Source: Streptomyces acidiscabies (lineage in GTDB: Bacteria; Actinomycetota; Actinomycetes; Streptomycetales; Streptomycetaceae). From it: DNA of 64,000 bases. The position numbers were made by a program, and so were the translations under genes. The stretch is taken from the NCBI RefSeq assembly GCF_020010905.1, contig NZ_JAGJBY010000002.1:3968001-4032000 (forward strand), read 5' to 3'. The notes beneath the pieces are model-generated. The model worked only from the letters and a program-made list of their open reading frames with translations. It did not search any database and was not told the DNA's origin. Positions 49,939 to 58,173 of the stretch are shown piece after piece (positions within the stretch are counted from its first letter, which is position 1; each line of letters opens with the position of its first letter).

Positions 49939-50670
49939 TCAGCTGAACAGGTAGCCGAACACCGCGTCCCCGACCCGTCGGTCGGTGACCTCCGTGCCGT
50001 TGGCCTCCTCGCGGGCGAACTTCACGGCCTGCTGCAACTTCTCGACGCGATCGAGGAGTTCGTTGACCCGCCGGGCGGGCAGCGCGCCGGAGAACTTCAC
50101 GGTCGTCCAGTACCCGATCGGTACGTCCTCGTAGTACACCTCGACCTGAGCCGGGTGCTTCTCGGTCGCCTCGGCCTTGACGTGGTTGCGCGGCGTCTTC
50201 TTCGTACGGATCGTCCGTACGGGGTCCGTCTTCCACCAGTCCGTCGACGGGTCGAGGGACCAGGACTCGGCGCCGTCCAGCACGGGCAGCTTCTTGACGA
50301 AGGTGTGCAGATCGGTGAGCTGCTTCTCCAGGAACAGCAGATAGCTCACCGGCACGTCCGCGACGACCGTCCGCCCGTCGACCACGACGTCCGCGCGGGC
50401 CGCGCAGTTCGCCCAGTCCTTCGTCGCCGTCACGTCGAAGAGCCGCGTCAGCGACACGGACATCTCCCGCAGCACGTCCTCCGCCTTGACCTGAACCCGC
50501 GTGGACTCGGGCGGCAACTGCTCGCCCTCCTCGTCCTTCGGCTGGTACGTACGCGAGATCCCGGCCAGCAGCGCAGGCTTCTGCACCTTGTGATGCGCGA
50601 CGGTGATGTCCTGGAACGACTTGCTCTTGACGCCCTTTTCGACAGCGATGATCTGGTTGAGCTTCGCCAT
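49939..50670 (-). CDS. conserved protein of unknown function (DUF7873-like) upstream of permuted tRNAs
   Basis: 243 residues from MAKLNQIIAVEKG; AAGGGGGG precedes the ATG at 50670. It is highly regular and charged, with no signal peptide or membrane segment. Recognisable blocks are GISRTYQPKDEEGEQLPPES, LFDVTATKDWANCAARADVVVDG, HTFVKKLP and EATEKHPAQVEVYYEDVPIGYWTTVKFSGALPARRVNELLDRVEKLQQAVKFAREEAN (a C-terminal helical part). I recall it as a conserved bacterial family under a placeholder name. Same strand as, and directly upstream of, two permuted tRNA-like elements, so a role in making, handling or replacing these RNAs is plausible inference only. Confidence 0.7.
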   Translation of the reverse strand: MAKLNQIIAVEKGVKSKSFQDITVAHHKVQKPALLAGISRTYQPKDEEGEQLPPESTRVQVKAEDVLREMSVSLTRLFDVTATKDWANCAARADVVVDGRTVVADVPVSYLLFLEKQLTDLHTFVKKLPVLDGAESWSLDPSTDWWKTDPVRTIRTKKTPRNHVKAEATEKHPAQVEVYYEDVPIGYWTTVKFSGALPARRVNELLDRVEKLQQAVKFAREEANGTEVTDRRVGDAVFGYLFS

Positions 50671-50772
50671 GTGGCCCCCCTTCGAACAGGGGAAAACGTA
50701 GCGGACACACGGCAGTCGGGTCGCGCGATTATTTACCGGTGACCCGCACGCCACGATGATCGTTACGGCGGC

Positions 50773-51324
50773 ATGAGAACGATCACGCGCCGAGCCGCCC
50801 TCACCACCCTCCTCACCACGATCGCCGCCCTGGCCCTCGCGGCCCCCGCCGCGCCCCGCGCCGCCGCGGACCCGGCGTTCGACCAGCAGGTCCTCCAGCG
50901 GACCAACGACGACCGCGCCCGGCACGAGGTCCCGGCGGTCACCCTGGACCCCGAGATCAGCCGCTGGGCGCAGGAGTGGGCCGACCGCCTGGCCGCCGTC
51001 CAGCGCCTCGACCACCGCCCCAACAACAAGTACGGCGAGAACCTCCACTACACGTGGCGCTCCGACGGCACCTCGCCGACCGGCACCGAGGTCGTGGACG
51101 CCTGGTACAACCAGGTCCGCTCGTACACCTATTACGGCCGTGAGCCCGACATGGGCACCTTCAAGGACTGGGGCCTGTTCAGCCAGGTCGTGTGGAAGTC
51201 CTCCGCCCGCATCGGCGTCGGCATGGCGAAGACCACCAACGGCAAGACGTACGTCGTCGTCGACTACGCACCGGCGGGAAACGTCGCGGGCCAGTACGCG
51301 GAGAACGTCCTGCCGCCCAAGTGA
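50773..51324 (+). CDS. secreted CAP-domain (SCP/PR-1) protein
   Basis: 183 residues. The signal begins RTITRRAALTTLL (twin Arg, possibly Tat) and ends near residue 33. The CAP domain has FDQQVLQRTNDDRARHEVPAVTLDPEISRWAQEWADRLA, YGENLHYTW, WYNQVRSYTYY, the FSQVVWKSSARIGVG block and VVDYAPAGN. These are secreted proteins of varied, often unknown function. Separate transcript, divergent from the DUF7873-like gene. Confidence 0.87.
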   Translation: MRTITRRAALTTLLTTIAALALAAPAAPRAAADPAFDQQVLQRTNDDRARHEVPAVTLDPEISRWAQEWADRLAAVQRLDHRPNNKYGENLHYTWRSDGTSPTGTEVVDAWYNQVRSYTYYGREPDMGTFKDWGLFSQVVWKSSARIGVGMAKTTNGKTYVVVDYAPAGNVAGQYAENVLPPK

Positions 51325-51354
51325 CGTACGGGAACGCGGTGACAGACTGATCCC

Positions 51355-51768
51355 ATGTCGACACTCTTCACCCGCATCCTCTCCGGCGAACTCCCCGGCC
51401 GTTTCGTCTGGGAGGACGACCGGGCCGCCGCGTTCCTGAGCATCGCCCCCCTCACGCCCGGCCACACCCTCGTCGTCCCCCGCGAGGAGGTGGACCGCTG
51501 GACCGACGCGGACGGCGAACTCCTCGCGCACTGCGTGTCCGTGGCCCAGAAGATCGGCCGAGCCGCCCAGCACGCGTGGGACGCACCCCGCGTCGGCCTG
51601 ATCGTCGCCGGTTTCGAGGTCCCCCACATGCACATCCACGTCGCGCCGGTCTGGGAGATGGGCGACTTCGATTTCTCCAAGGCGGAGATCGAGAAGGACG
51701 AGACGAAACTGGACGAGGCGGCGGACCGACTGCGGGCGGCGCTGCGGGAGTTGGGGTACGTGTCGTAG
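51355..51768 (+). CDS. HIT-family hydrolase
   Basis: 137 residues. The histidine triad is HMHIHVAP near residue 88. The N-terminal FTRILSGELPGRFVWEDDRAAAFLSIAPLTPGHTLVVPREEV is typical of Hint-type nucleotide phosphoramidases/AMP-lysine hydrolases. It starts 30 bases after the CAP gene and may be co-transcribed. Confidence 0.9.
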   Translation: MSTLFTRILSGELPGRFVWEDDRAAAFLSIAPLTPGHTLVVPREEVDRWTDADGELLAHCVSVAQKIGRAAQHAWDAPRVGLIVAGFEVPHMHIHVAPVWEMGDFDFSKAEIEKDETKLDEAADRLRAALRELGYVS

Positions 51769-51777
51769 GCCACCGGT

Positions 51778-52920
51778 TCACCACGCGACAGGCAGCCGCC
51801 CCACCCCACCTGTCAACGCCCCGTTCCGCCAACCGAGTTCACGCGCCGGAACGGCAAGTCGCAGGCGGGGGAAGCGCGTCACGACGGCGGCCAGCGCCGT
51901 TTCGAGCAGCAGTACGGCCAGCCGCGCGCCGACGCAGTAGTGCGGCCCGTACCCGAACGCCAGGTGCGGGACGGGCCGCCGGGTGATGTCGAAGACGTCC
52001 GGGTCCGGGTATACGGCGGGGTCGCGATCGGCGTAGGCGTGCGCGGGGATGACCGCCTCGCCCGCGCGGACGTCGGTCGCGCCGATCCTGAGACCCACGA
52101 GGGCGAGCCGGGGGAAGGACATGTCCCCGGCGGCGTCGAAACGGAGGATCTCCGTCACGGCCTGCGGGACGAGGGCGGCGGTGAGGGCGGCGTACTGGGC
52201 GGGGCGGTTGAGGAGGCAGAGCAGGCCGTTGGTGAGGACGGCGGCGGTGGTGGTGCTCCCGGCCACGAACAAATTGACGGCTACGGCGGTGAGTTCGCGG
52301 CGGGAGAGGAGGCCGGTGCGGTGGGCTTGGGTGAGGTCGGCGAGGAGGCCCGGGGCGAGGTTCGGCTCGGTGGTCAGGGACGTGAAGTGGTCGCGGAGCG
52401 CCTCGTGGCCGGCGCGGGCCTCGTCCGGTGGACCGGTGAGGGAGAGCTTCTGGTGGGACCAGTCGAGGAGTTGGGTGCGGTCGGGGTGGGGGACGCCGAG
52501 GAGGTCGCAGACGGTGTGGGTGACCAGGGGGACGGAGAACTCGGCGTGCAGGTCGGTGGGTTGGCGTAGGAGGTGGTCGGCGAGGCGCTGAACAGGGGCG
52601 CGCAGCGCGTGAATCAGGGGTGGGCGGAACGCCGGTGCGCACAGGCGGCGCAGCCGGGTGTGGTCCGGCGGGTCGACGCCGATGAGGCTGGGCTCGTCCA
52701 GGTCGGCGTGGGTGAAGCGGGGGCCGCCGGGGGTGGTGAACATGGCTCGGCGGCTCAATCGGGGGTCCGCGAGGGCCTGTTGGACGTCGGCGTGGCGGAC
52801 CGCGAGGTGGGCGGGGTGGCCGCTGGGCATGAGGACGCGGGGGAGGGTGTGTTGGTGGAGGAGGTCCAGGTGGGGCATGGGGGAGAGGGAGTTCGTGCGG
52901 TCGAAGGGGTAGCGGAGCAC
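51778..52920 (-). CDS. cytochrome P450
   Basis: 380 residues from GTG 52920 with GGAGG upstream. The haem loop is FGYGPHYCVGARLA with the ligand Cys, the I-helix FVAGSTTTAAV (Thr pair for O2 activation) and the K-helix EILR. Class I actinobacterial type, slightly short (usually about 400). It is the last gene of a three-gene minus-strand unit (decarboxylase, sulfotransferase, P450). It probably hydroxylates an intermediate of a small pathway. No ferredoxin gene is adjacent. Confidence 0.9.
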   Translation of the reverse strand: MLRYPFDRTNSLSPMPHLDLLHQHTLPRVLMPSGHPAHLAVRHADVQQALADPRLSRRAMFTTPGGPRFTHADLDEPSLIGVDPPDHTRLRRLCAPAFRPPLIHALRAPVQRLADHLLRQPTDLHAEFSVPLVTHTVCDLLGVPHPDRTQLLDWSHQKLSLTGPPDEARAGHEALRDHFTSLTTEPNLAPGLLADLTQAHRTGLLSRRELTAVAVNLFVAGSTTTAAVLTNGLLCLLNRPAQYAALTAALVPQAVTEILRFDAAGDMSFPRLALVGLRIGATDVRAGEAVIPAHAYADRDPAVYPDPDVFDITRRPVPHLAFGYGPHYCVGARLAVLLLETALAAVVTRFPRLRLAVPARELGWRNGALTGGVGRLPVAW

Positions 52921-52990
52921 GGGGCCTCCGGGGCTCGATGACTGGTTTGGCGACTGGTTCGGCCCGAAGCCGCAGGGGCGGCCCGCACTG

Positions 52991-54040
52991 TTAGGTGAGC
53001 CCGAAGTCGCCGGGTGCGTACCGGTGTTGGGTGGTCCGGCGTCGGCTCGCCTCGGTGCGTAGGCGGTCGAGAGTCTGGGGTGGGGTGGGGAGCCCGAGGG
53101 CGGTGAAGACGCGGCTCGCGGTGGTGACCGGGTCGGCGGACAGTTCGTCGTACGGAACGTGGACCGTGACGCCGGGGAACGCGTCGAGGCGCTCCGAGCC
53201 GAGGCGCAGCGCCGCGTGCAGTTGGCGGCCGATCTCGTGGGGGTCGGCGTGCGCGCTGCGCTTCCTGCGGGCGTGGAGGGCCAGGCTGCACGCCGAGGCC
53301 GTCGCGCGCAGGGGGTCGCGGTGGAGGGTGACCAGGGTGAGGCGGGGGTAGACGGCGGCGAGGGACGGGAGGTGCCAGAGGTGCGAGGGGCTCTTCAGGA
53401 GGAGGCGGGCGCCCGGGGGTGCGGGGCGGCGGGCCAGGATGTGGGCGAGCTGGAGGCGGTGCAGCCGGTACGCGGCGGTGAGGTCCTGCTCCAGGAGCCA
53501 GTCCGCGTACGACGGGACGCGGTAACTGATCAGTCCCAGCACCGAGTTGTGGAAGTCCGTCGTCATCAGGTACTCGCACTCCTCCGGCGCCCGCGCGCTC
53601 ATCGGATGGATGGCGCGCAGGGCGGGCGCCGCCCGGTAGTACGCGGCGACCGCCCGGCCCGTCGACGCGATCAGCTCGGCGTCGGTGACACCGGGCGGGG
53701 AGACCGGGTGGGTGAGTTCCCAGAGTCGGACCGCGTGCAGGCCGGGGTGGCGGGCGAGGAGCCGGTGCAGGAGCGTGCTGCCGGTGCGGGGCGGGCCGAC
53801 GATGACGACGGGGTCGTGCAGGGCGGCGGGGGCGGGGCACGGGCGTTCGTGCAGACGGAGGCGGTGGACGAGCGCGCTGCGCAGGGTGTCGTGGGCCTCC
53901 GCCAAGCCCCGCGCGTGGAGACGGGCCTCGGTGGTCAACGCGTGGACGAGCCGGTCGAGGGCTTCCCGGTACCCGGTCGGGCCGAAGTCGCTCAGACCGG
54001 TCAACTCGGCGGCCTCGGCGTGCAGTTGATCCGGGCGCAT
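52991..54040 (-). CDS. sulfotransferase-family protein
   Basis: 349 residues. The PAPS 5'-phosphosulfate loop is VIVGPPRTGSTLLHRLL near residue 80. LLLKSPSHLWHLPSLAAVYPRLTLVTLHRDPLRATASA holds the 3'-phosphate-binding region. It belongs to the Sulfotransfer_3-type group of actinobacteria. Its ATG lies 1 base after the decarboxylase stop, indicating tight coupling. The acceptor may be the amine made by the decarboxylase or a hydroxyl made by the P450. Confidence 0.86.
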   Translation of the reverse strand: MRPDQLHAEAAELTGLSDFGPTGYREALDRLVHALTTEARLHARGLAEAHDTLRSALVHRLRLHERPCPAPAALHDPVVIVGPPRTGSTLLHRLLARHPGLHAVRLWELTHPVSPPGVTDAELIASTGRAVAAYYRAAPALRAIHPMSARAPEECEYLMTTDFHNSVLGLISYRVPSYADWLLEQDLTAAYRLHRLQLAHILARRPAPPGARLLLKSPSHLWHLPSLAAVYPRLTLVTLHRDPLRATASACSLALHARRKRSAHADPHEIGRQLHAALRLGSERLDAFPGVTVHVPYDELSADPVTTASRVFTALGLPTPPQTLDRLRTEASRRRTTQHRYAPGDFGLT

Positions 54041-54041
54041 C

Positions 54042-55373
54042 TCAGGACAGCTCCCGCAGCCGCCGCACCACGCTCTTCAACTCCCCCAGATCCGCACGCG
54101 GATTGATCGTGCACAGCCGGAACACCCGTTCCCCGTCCACGGTCGTCGGCATCACCAGCGCGTCCCCCTCCTCCCGCAGCTCCCGGCAGACCCGGTCCGC
54201 GTCCGCCCCGGGGCAGCGGAACGTCAGCACGGCGAGCGACGGCGCGGTCACCAGCTCCACCCCCGGCTCGGCGTCGATGAACCGCCCCAACTCCTCGGCG
54301 TTGCGCATCCCTTGGGCGACCGCGTCCCGGAAGGCGTCGGCGCCGAACACCTTCAGCGAGAGCCAGAGCCGCAACGCCCGGAACTCCCGGGTCAGTTGGA
54401 TGCCGTACTGCATGAAGTCGCCGTCGCCGCCCATGTTTTCACCGAGATAGCCAGGAAGCCGCACCCCGAACGTCTCCCGCAGCTCCCGGGGCCGACGCAG
54501 CAGCACGCACCCCAACTCGGCAGGCTGGAACAGCCACTTGTGCGGATCGACGGTCCACGAGTCGGCGAGCCCGAGCCCGTCCAGCGCCTCCCGCCCTGCC
54601 TCGGTCAGCGCGGCGGCAGCTCCGAACGCCCCGTCCACGTGCAGCCACAACCCCTCCGCCCGGCAGAACTCGGCGAGTTCGGGCAGCGGATCGACAGCCC
54701 CCGTACTCGTCGTCCCCGCGTTCGCGACCACGGCGAACGGACGCCGCCCCGCACACCGATCCCGCCGCACCGCCGACGCGAGCACCTCGACGTCCAGCCG
54801 CTGCGCCCCGTCGGACGGCAACTGCTGGGCGCCGACACCCAGCACATGCAGCGCGCGGGGTATGGAGAAATGGGCCTGATCGGAGAAGTAGGCGACCCCG
54901 GCCCCGACTTGATCCCGCGCCACCGTCAACGCCGTGAGATTGGCCAGTGAACCCCCCGGCACGAACAACCCACCGACCCCCTCCGGCAACCCCAACAACT
55001 CCACCACCCAGCGCACAGCGGCGAGTTCGACGTCCGCCGCCCCGGCCCCGGTCAGCCGCCACCCACCCGGCACCGCGAACCCCGTCGCCAGCATCGAGGC
55101 CAGCACACCGACGAAATTCCCGGGACTCGGCACGAACGCGAGGAACCGAGGGTGATCCGGATGCGCGTTCCCCGACGTCAGCAGCCGGTACGTCTCCTCC
55201 AGCACCGCCATGGGGTCCACCGCCGGTTCCCACGGCACCCCCTCGTGAGCCGGCCACCCCTCCCGCCCGGACACCGGCCCGTCCCCCAACCGGGACAGGT
55301 GCTCGACGACCATGTCGACGCCCCGATACCCCAGCGCGCGCATCACGTCCTCGGACAACCGCAGGTGTGTCAA
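54042..55373 (-). CDS. PLP-dependent group II amino-acid decarboxylase
   Basis: 443 residues. PLP Lys279 is in TVDPHKWLFQP, the ring-stacking His168 in SDQAHFS and Asp248 in LHVDGAFG. It is in the aromatic-L-amino-acid/glutamate/diaminobutyrate decarboxylase group; the substrate is not readable from motifs. It is the first gene of the decarboxylase-sulfotransferase-P450 unit, suggesting biosynthesis of a modified amine. Divergent from an FAD monooxygenase across the inverted repeat at 55392-55420. Confidence 0.88.
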   Translation of the reverse strand: MTHLRLSEDVMRALGYRGVDMVVEHLSRLGDGPVSGREGWPAHEGVPWEPAVDPMAVLEETYRLLTSGNAHPDHPRFLAFVPSPGNFVGVLASMLATGFAVPGGWRLTGAGAADVELAAVRWVVELLGLPEGVGGLFVPGGSLANLTALTVARDQVGAGVAYFSDQAHFSIPRALHVLGVGAQQLPSDGAQRLDVEVLASAVRRDRCAGRRPFAVVANAGTTSTGAVDPLPELAEFCRAEGLWLHVDGAFGAAAALTEAGREALDGLGLADSWTVDPHKWLFQPAELGCVLLRRPRELRETFGVRLPGYLGENMGGDGDFMQYGIQLTREFRALRLWLSLKVFGADAFRDAVAQGMRNAEELGRFIDAEPGVELVTAPSLAVLTFRCPGADADRVCRELREEGDALVMPTTVDGERVFRLCTINPRADLGELKSVVRRLRELS

Positions 55374-55391
55374 CAGCGCCCCTTTCCTGAC

Positions 55392-55420
55392 CAGTTGTCA
55401 CCGCACAAGGGGAACAACTG
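55392..55420. promoter_or_regulatory. inverted repeat between divergent biosynthetic genes
   Basis: CAGTTGT (55392-55398) and ACAACTG (55414-55420) are perfect arms with a 15-base spacer, just upstream of the decarboxylase start and within the leader of the FAD monooxygenase. It could co-regulate both directions. No regulator gene adjoins. Confidence 0.5.
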
Positions 55421-55582
55421 CCCATGTTCGAATTGCGGCGAAACGTCAGGAAGGGAACGGAGTCCGAGGCCCCGGCACCGACGGAGGAAACGCCGCCGAA
55501 GCACCCGCAGAAGCCGCGCCCCGTCGTGAAATCATCGATGAACAGGGGCATTTCCCCCCTCGGCCGAGCGGAAGGTGAAGCG

Positions 55583-56752
55583 GTGGCGCGAGTACTGGTC
55601 GTCGGTGGTGGGATCGCGGGCGCGGCAGCGGCGTTGGCTCTGGACAGGGCGGGGCTGGACGTCGAGGTGTTCGAGGCGCATCCGGACGCGGCGGAGGACA
55701 TCGGGGCGTTCCTGACGCTCGCCAGCAACGGGATGCGCGCGCTGCGGGAGATCGGCGCGACAGAGGCCGTGACCGCGATCGGGTTTCCGCTGAGGTCGAT
55801 CCGCCTGCTGGAGAGCACGGGTGTGGAGGCGGCGCACGCGCCGATGGGCGAGGCGGCGGACCCGGCGCTGAACTTCCGCTGCCTGCGCCGGGGTGAGTTC
55901 GCGGTCGCGCTCCAGCAGGAGGTCGTACGGCGCGGGATCCCGGTGCGGTACGGCGCCCGCCTCACGCACATCGAGGAGCAACCCGGCGCTGTCACCGCCC
56001 ACTTCGCCGACGGCGCCACAGCGACCGGCGACCTGCTCCTCGGCGCCGACGGCCTCAACTCGGTGGTCCGGCAGACGGTCGCGCCCGACGCGCAGTCGGC
56101 GTACGCGGGCCAGTACGTCTTCTACGGCTACACCGCCGACGCCCGCCCCGCCGCCGAGACCGACTGCTTCACCATGGTCCGGGGCAGCGAGACGGCGTTC
56201 GGGTTCGCGTGTTCGCCGGACGGCGAGACGTACTGGTTCGCGCGAGTCGGCGGCGACCCGCTGACCGCCGAGCGGATCGCGGAGGAAACCCCGGCGGGCT
56301 GGCGCGAGTTGCTCGTACCGCTCCTGCGCAAGGACGACACCCCGGCCGCCGACATGGTCGCCGCCACCCCCGACCAGCTCATGGTCACCAACGCGACGGA
56401 ACTCCCGGTCGGCATGCCCTGGCGCTCCGGCCGGACCCTGGTCCTCGGCGACGCGGCCCACGCGGCGTCCCCCGCGACCGGCCAGGGCGCCTCGATGGCG
56501 CTGGAGGACGCCGTCGTCCTCGCGAAGTGCCTGCGCGACCTGCCGGACACCGACGCGGCCCTTGACCGGTACGAGTCGCTGCGCCGCCCGCGCGTGGAGC
56601 ACAACATCGTCGCCAGCGGCGCCATGTCGCGGGGCACGTACAACGCGACCGACGCGAACGGCCGCCCGGTCGGCAAGACGCGGCCCGGCGACGACACCCT
56701 GGCGCAGCTCCTCGACTGGGAGGCCGATATCACGGACTTCCCGACGGAGTGA
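55583..56752 (+). CDS. FAD-dependent monooxygenase
   Basis: 389 residues from GTG 55583 (VARVLVVGGGIAG), with GGAAGG 7 bases upstream. Longer frames upstream lack an FAD-fold N-terminus and cross the operator region. Motifs are GGGIAGAAAALAL, LLGADGLNSVVRQ and LVLGDAAHAASPATGQGASMALEDAVVLA. It is a class A hydroxylase (PHBH fold). Divergent from the decarboxylase/sulfotransferase/P450 genes and possibly part of the same pathway. It ends at a strong terminator. Confidence 0.87.
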   Translation: MARVLVVGGGIAGAAAALALDRAGLDVEVFEAHPDAAEDIGAFLTLASNGMRALREIGATEAVTAIGFPLRSIRLLESTGVEAAHAPMGEAADPALNFRCLRRGEFAVALQQEVVRRGIPVRYGARLTHIEEQPGAVTAHFADGATATGDLLLGADGLNSVVRQTVAPDAQSAYAGQYVFYGYTADARPAAETDCFTMVRGSETAFGFACSPDGETYWFARVGGDPLTAERIAEETPAGWRELLVPLLRKDDTPAADMVAATPDQLMVTNATELPVGMPWRSGRTLVLGDAAHAASPATGQGASMALEDAVVLAKCLRDLPDTDAALDRYESLRRPRVEHNIVASGAMSRGTYNATDANGRPVGKTRPGDDTLAQLLDWEADITDFPTE

Positions 56753-56773
56753 CGTAGGCGTCACCGGTCTGGG

Positions 56774-56808
56774 GCGGTACGGCGACTTCTCGCCGTACCG
56801 CTCTTTTT
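56774..56808 (+). terminator. classic rho-independent terminator
   Basis: GCGGTACGGCGA (56774-56785), tetraloop CTTC, then the exact complement (56790-56801), followed by TCTTTTTGC. It lies 22 bases after the monooxygenase stop. Confidence 0.92.
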
Positions 56809-56846
56809 GCGTCACATCGCTCAGTGGATTCACGCTGCCCGATTGA

Positions 56847-56869
56847 CGTCACCGGTTAAACCGGTGACG
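56847..56869. promoter_or_regulatory. CGTCACCGGTT palindrome upstream of hydrolase gene
   Basis: CGTCACCGGTT (56847-56857) and AACCGGTGACG (56859-56869) are perfect 11-bp arms around one base. Related sites lie at 57920-57928 (half site) and 58153-58173 at the CGNR gene, so they probably bind the CGNR protein. Confidence 0.8.
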
Positions 56870-56916
56870 ATAACCGTGTCGGCACCCCGCTCGGCACCTC
56901 GCGAAGGGAAATCCAC

Positions 56917-57915
56917 ATGATCGGCAGGCGCACCTTCACCAAGGCGATGGGCACGGGCGTCGCGGCCGTCTCGCTCGGCGGCATCCGTACGGCGTCGGCC
57001 GCACCCTCCGACTTCCCGCAGCAGGTCAAGCAGGTGCGAGCCGGTCTCCTGGACGTCGGCTACGCCGAACTCGGCCCCGCGCACGGCCCCGTCGTGATCT
57101 GCCTGCACGGCTGGCCCTACGACATTCACAGCTACGCCGAGGCCGCCCCGCTGCTCGCGGCCCAGGGATACCGCGTGATCGTCCCGTACCTGCGCGGCCA
57201 CGGCACGACCCGCTTCCTCTCCGAGAAGACCGTCCGCAACGCCCAGCAGTCCGCGATCGCCCTGGACCTCCTCGCCCTGATGGACGCGTTGAAGATCGAG
57301 CGGGCCGTGCTCGCCGGCTTCGACTGGGGATCGCGGACCGCCGACATCGTCGCCGCGCTGTGGCCCGAGCGCTGCAAGGCCCTCGTCTCCGTGAGCGGCT
57401 ACCTCGTCACCAACCGCGAGGCCAACCTGAAACCGCTGTCCGCGACGGCCGAACACGCCTGGTGGTACCAGTACTACTTCGCCACCGAACGCGGCAAGAC
57501 CGCCCTGGAGACGAGGGACCTGCGCCGCGACCTGGCCCGCCTGGTCTGGGAGACCGCCTCCCCGACCTGGTCCTTCGACGACGCCACCTTCGACCGCGCT
57601 GCCGCCGCCTTCGACAACCCCGACTACCCGGCGATCGTCCTGCACAACTACCGCTGGCGCCTGAGCCTCGCGGACGGCGAACGCCGCTACGACGGACTGG
57701 AGAAGCGCCTCGCCGCGCGCCCCACGATCGGCGTCCCGACCATCACCCTCGACCCCGACCGCGACCCGTTCACCGCGCCGGGCGGCGGCTCGACGTACCG
57801 CGACAGGTTCACGGGCCCCTACGAACACCGCACCTTGACGGGCATCGGCCACAACGTCCCCCAGGAGGCGCCCGCCGCCTTTGCGCAGGCCGTCGTCGAC
57901 GCAGACCGTCTCTAG
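56917..57915 (+). CDS. Tat-exported alpha/beta hydrolase (dehalogenase/epoxide-hydrolase type)
   Basis: 332 residues. The twin-arginine signal is GRRTFTKAMGTG, ending TASAAP. It has an alpha/beta fold with oxyanion HGWPYD, nucleophile Asp in GFDWGSR (not Ser) and catalytic His in GIGHNVPQEAP. Asp as nucleophile points to haloalkane dehalogenase or epoxide hydrolase activity. It is preceded by the 11-bp-arm palindrome and followed by a small gene and a CGNR regulator, which probably controls it. Confidence 0.85.
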   Translation: MIGRRTFTKAMGTGVAAVSLGGIRTASAAPSDFPQQVKQVRAGLLDVGYAELGPAHGPVVICLHGWPYDIHSYAEAAPLLAAQGYRVIVPYLRGHGTTRFLSEKTVRNAQQSAIALDLLALMDALKIERAVLAGFDWGSRTADIVAALWPERCKALVSVSGYLVTNREANLKPLSATAEHAWWYQYYFATERGKTALETRDLRRDLARLVWETASPTWSFDDATFDRAAAAFDNPDYPAIVLHNYRWRLSLADGERRYDGLEKRLAARPTIGVPTITLDPDRDPFTAPGGGSTYRDRFTGPYEHRTLTGIGHNVPQEAPAAFAQAVVDADRL

Positions 57916-57947
57916 CCAGACCGGTGACGAACGAAGGAGCAACGACC

Positions 57948-58127
57948 ATGGAAGACAATGCCGCCACGATCCGCCGGGCGAGGTTCGGCAAGCTGCCCGA
58001 GCGTGTCCGGTACGACGAACTGGTCGAGGAGAGGCCCGCGACGCCGCAGGACCCGGCGCGCTTCGACTACGACGCGGAGGTCACCCGGCGTACTCTCGCC
58101 TGTCTCGCGCTCGATCTGGGGCTCTGA
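57948..58127 (+). CDS. 59-aa small protein
   Basis: Starts at an ATG 7 bases after AAGGAGC and 32 bases after the hydrolase stop. The peptide (MEDNAATIRRARFGKLPERV ... EVTRRTLACLALDLGL) is charged and helical, without signal or membrane segment. The strong ribosome site and the operator half-site GACCGGTGAC at 57920 argue that it is real and belongs to the hydrolase unit. Function unknown. Confidence 0.65.
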   Translation: MEDNAATIRRARFGKLPERVRYDELVEERPATPQDPARFDYDAEVTRRTLACLALDLGL

Positions 58128-58152
58128 GCCTCTGAGGCTTGCCTCCGGGGTC

Positions 58153-58173
58153 GTCACCGTTCAGAATGGTGAC
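58153..58173. promoter_or_regulatory. operator abutting the CGNR gene
   Basis: GTCACCGTT (58153-58161) and AATGGTGAC (58165-58173) form an inverted repeat with one mismatch and a 3-base spacer, ending at the start codon of the gene at 58174. It resembles the palindrome at 56847, suggesting autoregulation. Confidence 0.7.

Noticed and set aside
55424..55582. 53-residue N-terminal extension of the FAD monooxygenase
   Set aside because: Low-complexity Pro/Glu/Lys sequence before the FAD fold; GTG 55583 has GGAAGG and gives the canonical N-terminus.
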